Part shown: positions 31,825-41,870 of the stretch, one piece after another
Position numbering within the stretch: the stretch's first letter is position 1
How the letters are laid out: every line of letters begins with the position of its first letter
Assembly (NCBI GenBank): GCA_037953625.1
Contig: CM075652.1
Span: 39,178,501 to 39,242,500 of the forward strand
Origin: Crotalaria pallida
Taxonomy: Eukaryota; Streptophyta; Magnoliopsida; Fabales; Fabaceae
Length of the DNA: 64,000 nt
Direction of reading: 5' to 3'
The notes under the pieces: generated by a model
The model's input: only the letters and a program-made list of their open reading frames with translations
What the model was told of the DNA's origin: nothing
The model's database searches: none
Position numbers and translations under genes: made by a program

Positions 31825-33603
31825 ATGGGCTCTAGCAATAACTTTGGTGGAGAAGGAGCTTCAATAAACCGTCCTCCACTATTTAATGGTGAAGGATATG
31901 TTTATTGGAAAACTCGCATGAAAGTTTTTATTGAAGCAATTGATATGGATATTTGGGATGCAATTGAAAATGGTCCTTTCATTCCCAAAAAGAAAATAAA
32001 TGATGAAATTGTTGAAATTCCAAGGAGTAGTTGGAATGATGATGAAAAGAGAAAAGTCTCATTTGATTTAAAAGCTAAAAACATCATCTTTTCGGCTCTA
32101 TCCCATGATGAATTTTATAGAGTTTCCCAATGTAAATCGGCAAAAGAAATGTGGGATACTTTGCAAGTCACACATGAGGGAACAAGTGAGGTTAGAGATG
32201 CAAGATTGAATTCTCTAACACACGAATATGAATTGTTCCACATGTTGCCAAATGAAACTATTAGTGACTTGCAAAAGCGATTCTCTCACATAGTTAATCA
32301 TTTAATTTCCTTGGGAAAAGTATTTCGCAATGGTGAAACTACTAACAAAATTCTAAGATGTCTTGGTAGGAGTTGGCAACCCAAGGTAACCGCCATCAAG
32401 GAATCAAGAGACATAAATAGCATGGACTTAGCCACTTTGTTTGGCAAACTCCAAGAGCATGAGATGGAGCTTACAAGACTTGGGATGCATGAGGAATCGG
32501 ACAAAAAGAAAAAGAGCATAGCACTCAAAGCTTCAACCAAAGCTACAAAAGAAGTTGAAGAATGCTCTACAAGTGGAGATTCCGATGGTGAACCAAATCA
32601 AGAAGAATTTGGGATGTTTGTGAAAAGATTCAACAAATTCTTCAAAGGGAAGAAAGGTGGATCTTCATCCAATTTCAAGAGAACCAAAGACTCCAAACAA
32701 AGAGAAAAGAGTACCAACGATGAAGTTAAGTGTCATGAATGTGGTGGGGTTGGCCACATAAGAATGGAATGTGCCACATTCTTGAAGAAGAATGACAAGA
32801 AGACCCAAGAGACCAAAGGGAAGCGTGCATACATTGTTTGGGATGCACCGGAGAAGAGCAATGAATCATCTTCAAGTAGCTCCGGTGATGAAAATGCAAA
32901 CCTTTGTCTCATGGCCAAGAACAATCATGAGTCCTCATCAAGAGCTAATCATGGCATGAGTGAATGTGATGATGAGGTAACCTCTGGCTCTTCTTGTTCA
33001 TCTTCAAACTCCATTTCATATGATGATTTGCAAGAAGCTTACAATGAAATGTTAATTCAATTTAAAAGGCTTGCTAAAATTAATAAGGAAAAAGGAAAGA
33101 AAATTTTGGAGTTTCAACATGAAATTGATGAATTGCAAAAATCTATAAATGAGTTGAAACTTCAAAATGAATCCTTGGAACTTATTAATTCTAGTCATCA
33201 AAGTGATTGTGCAAATCATGAGGAAATTATCACTTCATGTGAGAGATGTGATGATCTTGAAAAAGAAGTGAAAGAGTTGAAAAACAAACTCACAATCTCA
33301 CATAGTGATAGAAACCTCAACCGGTTGTTGAACTCTCAAAGACATAATTACAACAAAACCGGTTTAGGATATGTTCATAAAAAGGACAAAAAGTACAAGG
33401 TGGTTGGAACATTTTCTAAGAAAAATTCATCAAAGAGACCAACTTGTATTTATTGTGGAAAAGTTGGACATATCAACATTGAGTGCCACATTAAGAAGTT
33501 TGAAATGAAAAAGGGCACTTATATGTGGATTAAGAAGGGAGAAAGTCCCAACACTAACCCTAAGGGACCCAACATTGTTTGGGTACCCAAAGTGAACAAG
33601 TGA
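31825..33603 (+). CDS. Gag of the Sirevirus-like Copia element (592 aa)
   Basis: The ATG at 31825 (MGSSNNFGGEG) is the first plausible start after the primer-binding site; the open frame extends upstream without ATG. An N-terminal Copia gag domain (FNGEGYVYWKTRMKVFI, about residue 14 on; SAKEMWDTLQVTHEG) is followed by a Lys-rich linker and the zinc knuckle CHECGGVGHIRMEC (303-316). Then come a Ser-rich acidic stretch, a long charged region likely to form a coiled coil (about 415-510) and a second knuckle CIYCGKVGHINIEC (541-554). It ends in TGA at 33601-33603. A long Gag with coiled coil and two knuckles fits Sireviruses. Gag packages the RNA in virus-like particles. The frame is intact. Confidence 0.92.
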   Translation: MGSSNNFGGEGASINRPPLFNGEGYVYWKTRMKVFIEAIDMDIWDAIENGPFIPKKKINDEIVEIPRSSWNDDEKRKVSFDLKAKNIIFSALSHDEFYRVSQCKSAKEMWDTLQVTHEGTSEVRDARLNSLTHEYELFHMLPNETISDLQKRFSHIVNHLISLGKVFRNGETTNKILRCLGRSWQPKVTAIKESRDINSMDLATLFGKLQEHEMELTRLGMHEESDKKKKSIALKASTKATKEVEECSTSGDSDGEPNQEEFGMFVKRFNKFFKGKKGGSSSNFKRTKDSKQREKSTNDEVKCHECGGVGHIRMECATFLKKNDKKTQETKGKRAYIVWDAPEKSNESSSSSSGDENANLCLMAKNNHESSSRANHGMSECDDEVTSGSSCSSSNSISYDDLQEAYNEMLIQFKRLAKINKEKGKKILEFQHEIDELQKSINELKLQNESLELINSSHQSDCANHEEIITSCERCDDLEKEVKELKNKLTISHSDRNLNRLLNSQRHNYNKTGLGYVHKKDKKYKVVGTFSKKNSSKRPTCIYCGKVGHINIECHIKKFEMKKGTYMWIKKGESPNTNPKGPNIVWVPKVNK

Positions 33604-33616
33604 TTTCATATTGTAG

Positions 33617-36600
33617 GTGTGCCTTCGAACGGGAAAACAATTGTGGTATCTTGATAGTGGATGTTCGAAGCACATGACGGGAGATAAGCGGCACTTCATT
33701 GAGCTTACTCCAAAGGAAAAGGGTTATGTCACTTATGGGGACAACAACAAAGGCAAAATCCTTGGTATTGGTAAAATCGGAAACTCTTCAAACTTGATTA
33801 TTGATAATGTGCTCTATGTTCAAGGATTAGAACATAATCTCTTGAGCATAAGCCAATTATGTGATGTTGGTAATCATGTAGTTTTTACCTCTACCCATTG
33901 CCTCATTAAAAGTGACAAAGATGAATCAATCAAATTTGTTGGTAGAAGGTCAAATAATACTTACTTAGTTGATTTGAACAAAGTCACTTCTTTGGTCTCT
34001 ACTTGTTTAGTGAGCAAAGAAAATGACACTTGGTTATGGCATCGTAGGACCGCTCATATTAATGTAAACCAATTGAAGAAAATACAATCTAAAGATCTAG
34101 TAGTTGGTTTACCAAAGCTAAATTTTTCTATTGAAGGTGTTTGTTCTCCTTGCAAGAAATGTAAACAAACTAAAAACACCTTTGGATCAAAAATGGTGAT
34201 GTCCACATCAAGGCCATTAGAAATGCTTCATATGGACTTGTTTGGACCATCACAAGTAAAAAGCTTTGGTGGCAACTATTATGCATTGGTAATTGTTGAT
34301 GACTTCTCTAGGTTTACATGGACTTTATTCTTAACTACTAAGAGTGAGACCTACAAATCTTTTAAACATCATGTCAAACTTTTGCAAAACCAAGTAAATC
34401 AAAAAGTAATTATTATTCGTACCGATCATGGTGGAGAATTTGAAAACCACAAATTTGATAGATTTTGTGCTAAAAATGGTATTGAGCACCAATTCTCCGC
34501 ACCAAGAACTCCGGAACAAAACGGAGTGGTAGAGCGGAAAAATAGGGTGCTAGAGGAACTTGCTAGAACCATGTTAAATGATTCTCAAGTACCTCAATAT
34601 TTTTGGGCCGATGCCGTCAATACGGCTTGTTATGTTTTAAATCGTATTTTGATAAGGCCCTCTTTGGATAAAACCCCCTATGAACTTTACAAGGGAAGAA
34701 AGCCAAATATATCTCATTTTCATGTCTTCGGATGCCAAGTTTTTGTTTTAAATAATGGAAAAGAACACATTGGCAAGTTTGATTCCAAATCCGATGAAGG
34801 CATATTTTTAGGCTATTCTTCTCATAGTAAAGCTTATAGAATTTTCAATAAAAGAACTTTAACTATTGAGGAATCAATTCATGTGGTTTTTAATGAGTCT
34901 TCAAAAGAAGATAGTGTTTTATGTGATGCTAGTGAAGATGGCATTGTCTTTTCAAAAGAAGAAAAAGAGAGAGAGAATTCAAAAGTTGATGAAGGAGAAG
35001 TAAGGGAAGAACTTCCTCCAACTTGGAAATCGGTCAAGGCTCATCCTATAGACAAAGTCATAGGAGATATGTCAAAGGGAGTACTTACTCGTAGGTCTAT
35101 TCAAAACATTTGCCACTATGTCTCATTTGTTTCTCAAATTGAACCCGATTCAATTAAAAAGGCCATTGAGGATGATCATTGGGTTCTTGCTATGCAAGAA
35201 GAATTAAACCAATTTGAAAGAAATGAAGTTTGGGATCTAGTCCCTAAACCCGATGATCATACCATAATTGGTACTAAATGGATTTATAGAAACAAACTTG
35301 ATGAATCCGGGTTGATTATAAGAAACAAAGCTAGACTAGTAGCTCAAGGGTACAACCAAGAGGAAGGTATCGATTATGATGAGACCTTTGCTCCGGTTGC
35401 ACGTCTTGAAGCAATCCGAATTTTACTTGCTTATGCTTCAATCATGAAATTCACTTTATATCAAATGGATGTTAAAAGTGCTTTCTTGAATGGGTTTATA
35501 AATGAAGAAGTGTATGTCAAACAACCCCCCGGTTTTGAAAATAGTGAATTTCCAAACCATGTTTATAAATTGAAAAAGGCACTCTATGGATTGAAACAAG
35601 CTCCTAGAGCTTGGTATGATCGATCGAGTTCCTTTCTATTAGAAAACAAGTTTCAAAGAGGGAAGGTTGATAATACACTATTTATTTATAAAACCAAGGA
35701 TGACATTTTGTGAGTACAAATCTCTGTTGATGATATCATTTTCGGTGCTACTAACGTGTCTCTTTGTAGAAAGTTTTCAAATTTGATGAAAAAGGAATTT
35801 GAAATGTCAATGATGGGAGAACTCAAGTTCTTCCTAGGCTTACAAATAAAGCAAGTCAAGGAGGGGATATTTGTGCATCAAGGGAAATATTGCAAAGAGC
35901 TCCTTGAGAAATTCGGATTGGACAAGTGCAAGGAAGCCTACACTCCAATGAGCACATCATGCTACCTAGACAAGGATGAACAAGGTACACCGATTGATGT
36001 TAGTAAGTATAGGGGTATGATAGGTAGTCTCCTATATCTCACTGCATCTAGACCGGATATTATGTTTAGTGTATGCATGTGTGCTAGATTTCAAGCTAAT
36101 CCTAAAGAATCTCACCCATCCGCAGTTAAACATATATTTAAGTATCTAAAAGGAACAATTAACACTGGTTTATGGTATCCTGCTGATGCCAATCTTTGTT
36201 TAGTTGGTTACTCGGATTCCGACTTCGCCGGATGCAAGCTTGATCGCAAAAGCACCAGTGGTACTTGCCATTTCTTGGGAAGTTCATTGGTGTCATGGTT
36301 TTCTAAAAAGCAAGCTTGTGTCGCTCTTTCTACCGCCGAAGCGGAATATATCGCAGCCGGTAGTTGTTGTGCTCAACTGTTATGGATGAAACAACAATTA
36401 TCGGATTTTGGTTTGAAACTTGAAAATATTCCGATTAGATGCGATAACACGAGTGCAATCAATTTGACTAAGAATCCGGTGTATCACTCAAGAACTAAAC
36501 ACATTGAAATAAGACATCACTTTTTAAGAGATCATATACAAAAGGGTGATTACACAATTGAATTTGTCAGTACCACAAATCAATTAGCTGACATTTTTAC

Positions 36601-36676
36601 AAAACCTCTACCAAGGGACACCTTTTATCATATTAGGAGAGAACTTGGTATTTTAGATGAAGCTAGTATAGGCTAA
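33617..36676 (+). pseudogene. Pol of the Sirevirus-like Copia element, one in-frame stop
   Basis: Open from directly after a TAG at 33614-33616, with no ATG near its start, and in a different frame from Gag. Domains in Copia order: protease (LWYLDSGCSKHMTG), GAG-pre-integrase zinc region (WLWHRRTAHIN, CSPCKKC), integrase (LHMDLFGPS, RTDHGGEFE, NGVVERKNR), reverse transcriptase (ARLVAQGYNQEEGIDYDETF, QMDVKSAFLNG, LYGLKQAPRAWY) and RNase H (YSDSDFAGC, STAEAEYIA, DNTSAINL, ADIFTKPL). A TGA at 35711-35713 interrupts the reverse transcriptase, and four codons later the catalytic motif reads SVDD instead of the family's YVDD. The other motifs look intact. It would copy the RNA and insert the cDNA; this copy probably moved using proteins supplied in trans, or decayed soon after insertion. 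Confidence 0.92.
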
Positions 36677-38042
36677 TTGCATTGTGTGTCATTTTTTGAA
36701 AAATCACCATATTAGTCTTACTCTAATGTGTTATTGATTCTTAGTTAAATTGTTCTTGATGATATTTGAAATTGTATGTGTTAATTGTGTGTGATTCTGT
36801 ACTGTATTCCAAGTTGGTAGTGAAGCATTTGTGTTTGATTTGTGTTTGGTCTTTTAAAACTGTGTTTTTACTTTCTGTTCTGTCAAAATACTCGAGTTTT
36901 TCCAAAAACACTCGAGTATTTTAATTCAAAATTAAATCAGTTTTAAATTGAAAAAGTTTTTAATCAGGGTCTGAGAAAAATACTCGAGTGTTTCTACAAA
37001 CACTCGAGTCTTTATTAAAACACTCGAGTGTTTTTCAAAACACTCGAGTCTTTCGAAACCCCCAATTTTTGACCTTTCAGACCAAACTCGAGTATTTTCC
37101 AAAAACTCGAGTATTTTGCGTTTTCCTGAAATTTGAACTTTCGGACCAAACTCGAGTTTTTCAGTTTTTACTCGAGTTTTCTGGGAAAATCTGGGCTGAG
37201 TCACTATCGACTCGAGTATATTTTCAAAAACTCGAGTATATCCTAAAGAACAACTCGAGTATTTATGAATATACTCGAGTATTTTGAACTGTTTATATAT
37301 ACTCTCAGACTCGAGTTTTTGCGACCCTCTTCTCTCTCGGTTTTCTCATATCTCTCTCCTCAAAACTCAGATTTTCCTCAAAGTTTTGTCAAATCTTACT
37401 AGTTTTTCATCCTCTAAACTCTTCTCTCGGTTTTATTCTCCTCCAGATGCTCCAGCTCCTTCGATGTTTTGATGATGTTGACCTTTGGATTTTATCTTAG
37501 TTTTCATTCTGTTTTTATCATGTTGGTCTTTGTTACATTTTCTGTATTTTGAGAACTTGGTGTTTTGAGACTTTGGGTTTATTATTGCACCTTTGATTTG
37601 GACCTTTTATGATGTTTTTATGTTAATGAATTTGGTCTTCATTATGATGTTTGTGCAAAGCTTCAGGGGGGGCTCTTTATCGTTATTATATCTCCGTTTT
37701 ATTTGCATAGTTGGTTATGGGGTTTTCCGATTATGCACCTCTCCTCCCTTGATCTTTTTCCTAAATTGTTACATCTTTTTTGGCGTATGACAAAAAGGGG
37801 GAGAGATATTATACACTTGTCTTGATATTGTTGCACCTAAAATTCTCTAATTATGGTATATACTCTGATAATTGTTAAATACTCTAATACCATAGGCTTG
37901 GTGCTAAAATTAAATTGTCATAACATCTTGCACAAGCTGAATTTTTAGATAGGTGAAAAGTATCATATAGTGAGGGGGAGTTGCATTTTCAAGTGGATTC
38001 AAGCTCAACAAATGGTACAAGTGTTAATTATTTTGTCATCAC
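36677..38042 (+). mobile_element. Sirevirus-like 3' untranslated region, rich in CTCGAG palindromes
   Basis: About 1.4 kb between pol and the polypurine tract. Fifteen CTCGAG palindromes lie at 36891-37315, most of them 20 bp apart. Further on are extra polypurine-tract-like motifs (AAAAAGGGGGAGAG near 37792, TGAGGGGGAG at 37971). Open frames here are by-products of the repeats. No env-like protein is recognisable. Confidence 0.85.
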
Positions 38043-38057
38043 CAAAAAGGGGGAGAT
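38043..38057 (+). promoter_or_regulatory. Polypurine tract of the Sirevirus-like element
   Basis: CAAAAAGGGGGAGAT, immediately before the 3' LTR start. Confidence 0.9.
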
Positions 38058-39633
38058 TGTGAATTCAATGCTCCTAATTAGGTGGATTATGTTTTGATGA
38101 TGACAAAATAATTAACAAATCATGCCTTGAAGATATTGCAACATCAACATCAACAAGAAGTCAAGAAAAGAAGACAAGTGTCCAATCATTCTCAATCAAA
38201 TATTAATTGTAAATTTCTAATTTATGTTGAGAGTGGTTGAGAGTGGGTAGAAATAGTTAGTCTCTTCTAGAAATAAATTTTTATATGTTTATTAAGTTGA
38301 GATTGACCAAAAATTAGTACTTGAGAGGAAAAATAAAATTGAAAAATAATTTTTCCCATATCTGATCAAAATACTCGAGTATTTTGATAAAAACTCGAGT
38401 ATATACTCGAGTATTTATAGAAAAACTCGAGTATTTGTGCCAGGTCAGCAATTATGACCGTTAGTCTTGTTCGTGCACCAATTCACTCGTGACCGACCAA
38501 AAAGACTCGAGTTTTTACCAAAAGACTCGAGTATTTTTGTCCAGTCAGCAAAAATGAACGTTGGAGAGACTCAAAAACTCAATTGAGGGCATTTGAGTCT
38601 CATCCAACCCCAAGAGAGAATTCAGAACCTTATTGTAAAATTTCTCTTTGAATTTGTGAAAGAACAAACAAGACAACAACACATTATTGATCACAAGCTT
38701 TCATAATTTCCTTTTCTCAAGTGTTAATTCCCAAAAAGCTCAACTTCTCACTCATATTGTCATTTTATTCCAAGTTGAGTTTTAGGCCTCAATTCTTACA
38801 TTGAGCTGTGCTTATTTGTGCTAATCCATTGTGAGATTAGTAATACACATACAAAAAGCTTGATTATTCAAAGTCTTGGATTGTTCCCAAGCAAACCCTA
38901 AGTGGCTTAGGGTGTTGGAAGTCTTGAGAGGTTCTCAAGCACAAGACTAGGAGGTTCCTAGCCCGGTGGAGTTTCTTGAAGGGAGTTCAAGGAAGCTTTG
39001 TGAAGAGTTCTTCAATCACCGGAATCAAATTGGGGTAGAAATCAAGAGTTTGGTACACTCTTGAAGGGTTAGGTTGAGTGAGGCCATTCTCAAGCAATCC
39101 TTTGTAATTTCTAACAATTTGATTATTAGTAGAAACTCCTAAGTGATTAGGAGGACTGGATGTAGCTCATTGTTGGAGTGAACCAGGATAAAATTGCTTG
39201 AGTGTTGGTTTATTGCTTTTAATCTACTTTCTAGCTCAATAGACTTAAGTCATTTCAATCAATTAGGATTTATACAATTAGGTAGCAAGTTCAAGGAATC
39301 TTTGTGTTTAAAAGTTATTTAGATTGCTTGCTATTCTGTTGGATAAGTTCCTGTTTAATATTGAATTGATTTGAGTTAAAATTGCTGAATTTTCGTTTCT
39401 GGTTTTTCTGCTATCTGATAGGAAAAACTCGAGTATTTAAGAAAAGACTCGAGTTGTTCATCACTGAAAACTCGAGTATTTCACAAAAGACTCGAGTCTT
39501 TTGTGTCTGATTCCAGAAAATTCAGTCTTAGCTCCATTCTTCAATTACCAATCGAAATATTTGGTATTAGTGCTTCAAAATACTATTCACCCCCCCTCTA
39601 GTATTTGCTTAGCCCGCTTGTTGGTTTCCAACA
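38058..39633 (+). mobile_element. 3' LTR of the Sirevirus-like element (1576 bp)
   Basis: TGTGAATTC...TTTCCAACA, followed by the target-site duplication ACGCT at 39634-39638. It holds ten CTCGAG palindromes, as in the 5' LTR. Confidence 0.95.
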
Positions 39634-39638
39634 ACGCT

Positions 39639-40002
39639 GTGCTGTCCAGGTTCTAGAAAATGTTGTGTTGTCCATATTTTGGAAGGATCCCAGATATTTT
39701 ACAGAACCTCCACGTCAGCATAGGAAATCCTAAAAAGGGCCTCTATACAGTCTCTATCTGTATGATCCTATAAAAGGCACGACGTTGCCTAGGGCTCAGG
39801 TACGTCCTCTCATCCCTAAGTTGTCACAATTGTACACACTTTGTTGACAAGGGGAGATCCTGGGCATTCCAACTGAATATTCAAATATTTCTATACTAGT
39901 CACACATAAATTGTCTGATTCTTCACTGATTCGAAGCCCATTAAACACTGGTCCTAGGGTCATAAAGATCAGCTACATTTTCTATTTTCTAGATCCACTA
40001 CA
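39639..40002 (+). mobile_element. Tat-type LTR (copy B), right part
   Basis: Continues the LTR broken at 30178. It contains a TATA box (TATAAAAG, 39769-39776) and the blocks GGTACGTCCTCTCATCCCT and GGGGAGATCCTGGGC shared with copies A and C. I place the end at CCACTACA by alignment with the other copies, without a confirmed TSD. Confidence 0.7.
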
Positions 40003-41129
40003 AAAAGGAATTAGTAATGGAATCTGTGGCCAATCCAAAATATCGTCTTAATTCCAACTTAACCGGCTAAATCATTTTAATAATCAGTTAAGATGGCATT
40101 AAAAAAGGATAATCAAGAATAATTGGCCAATGAATACAAAGTGAAATGAATTCCATGAACTAATTCCATTCTAGTGACCTTGGTATTAAGGCGTAGTGGT
40201 TATCGAGATGTACTCTTTAAAGTGAATTCGAACCCAAGCAATTAAGGATTTTGAAACTGTATTGACGAAAATGATACATGCATCATACATGGTGAAATAA
40301 GGTTGGACGTTAGGGTATGGGAACTGACTGACGTGGAGGTTCTCTGCATCGAGGAACGAGAGTGTTATAGTAACTAGGTTGTGCCACTGAAACAACCGCA
40401 TGAATTGTTGATGGGTAGGACTGTAACATCATGCTATTTTTAATACTCTTAGTAAAATAATTTAATGATTTAATATGATGTTTTCAAGATCGAAGTATCA
40501 TAATAAAATTCTAATTTCATCATTATATTTGAATATGCTTTTTAGTCAAAATAAATATAAATTTGTTATCATACGCTTTAAAAAATAAAATAAAAGAGTA
40601 CTTTTATTTAGTTTGATTAATATTTTGACAGGAAGCACAAGTAGCAAGTCTTAGAGACATTTTTATAAATTGTTCCTTTATAAAAATATGTTTAATTTAA
40701 TATTTTGGATATTCCTGTAAAGTCTCATACCATTCTGAGATGATTTTATTTTAAGCTCTCGAACTATTTTGATATATTACAACTATAATTTACATTTAAG
40801 GATTTGTTATTTCAAAATTATGAATATTATATTGTATCAAGTTTGATATTAGGATAGAGAAAATATATTTATATTTGAATTTTGATACTTTTTGTTACAC
40901 AATAGATATTTTTAAAGACCGATCAATTAAATTGTCTCTTTTCAAATTAAAGAGGTAGCTTTATTATTTTTAATCTGCTTTGGGTAAATAAAAAAAAATA
41001 TTATTGTTTTTCAGGACAGTAATGTTAATGCAAAGCAACCAGTAATGGCCAAAACCTAATTTGAAAAGACCACTGCTTTGCTACCTATCTAATTTGAAAA
41101 GAGACGAGAGCCACCATCTTTTTTTGTTT
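40003..41129. other. AT-rich intergenic stretch
   Basis: I see no gene or identifiable element here, apart from a partial duplicate of the LINE zinc-knuckle segment near 41010-41060 (TTTTTCAGGACA and AATGGCCAAAAC occur in both). Confidence 0.45.
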
Positions 41130-41349
41130 TTCAGGACATCCTTCTTGATAATGGCCAAAACGACCACAGCCCACACACGTGTAGTCCATCGCATTCGACC
41201 TTATGAATCTTGCTCTCCATTTGAAACATACTAAGGTGTTTGGTCAAATCAACTTCAACAGATCCTCGCATATTTATCTCTATGAAACGACGAAGATCTA
41301 GACTAAATGATATTGGCATACAAAAAAAATCTATATCAACATTCTTCAT
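41130..41349 (-). pseudogene. ORF1 fragment of an L1-type LINE
   Basis: On the minus strand the translation includes INMRGSVEVDLTKHL and KIHKVECDGLH. After a one-base frame change it gives CVGCGRFGHYQEGC, a CX2CX4HX4C zinc knuckle. This order is typical of the RNA-binding ORF1 protein of plant L1 LINEs. It is short, frameshifted and without an ORF2, so it is a relic. Confidence 0.65.
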
Positions 41350-41870
41350 AACATCACTTATTTTTTAGATAATAAAACAAGAAAATGCATGTTCTTACAC
41401 TCTAACTTTACTTCTCAAAAACCTATCACGTAAAATTCACGTAGTGTAGCGATTAGTTAGCCCGGAATCAATTCTCAAATACCAACGTTACTAACAGTTG
41501 CTTATGCTTCAACGTGATTTTGGGACCAGAATTGATTTCCGAAATGGAAACCAAACATGCTAATAGTATACTGATAATAAACTCTGAAAATCGTAAGGGC
41601 CGAAAAATCAGGTATCCCATAAGTTCCATTACAAAATACATCTTTTCAATTATACAAGCAAAAACTTACATGTATATACATATACAATATACAACTATCT
41701 TCGGTCCTCTTTTCCCATGGTGAGGGATTACATGAATGCTCAACAGAGCAAATTAATGAATTATGGTTTTGTCTCTCAACTGTTTCGATCATTAAAAAAA
41801 TGGAAAAAAATAAAAACAAAAGTCAAAAAAAATCCAGGCCGTGGGATATCCATATAGCTAACTACCACTA

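Noticed and set aside
36932..37287. ORFs on both strands between pol and the 3' LTR, possible env-like gene
   Set aside because: The translations are repeats of the CTCGAG region, with no signal peptide, membrane segment or known motif.
40186..40401. tRNA-like T-arm motif (GGTTCGAATTC on the minus strand) and a 71-aa ORF
   Set aside because: No cloverleaf can be built around the motif and the ORF has no recognisable domain.
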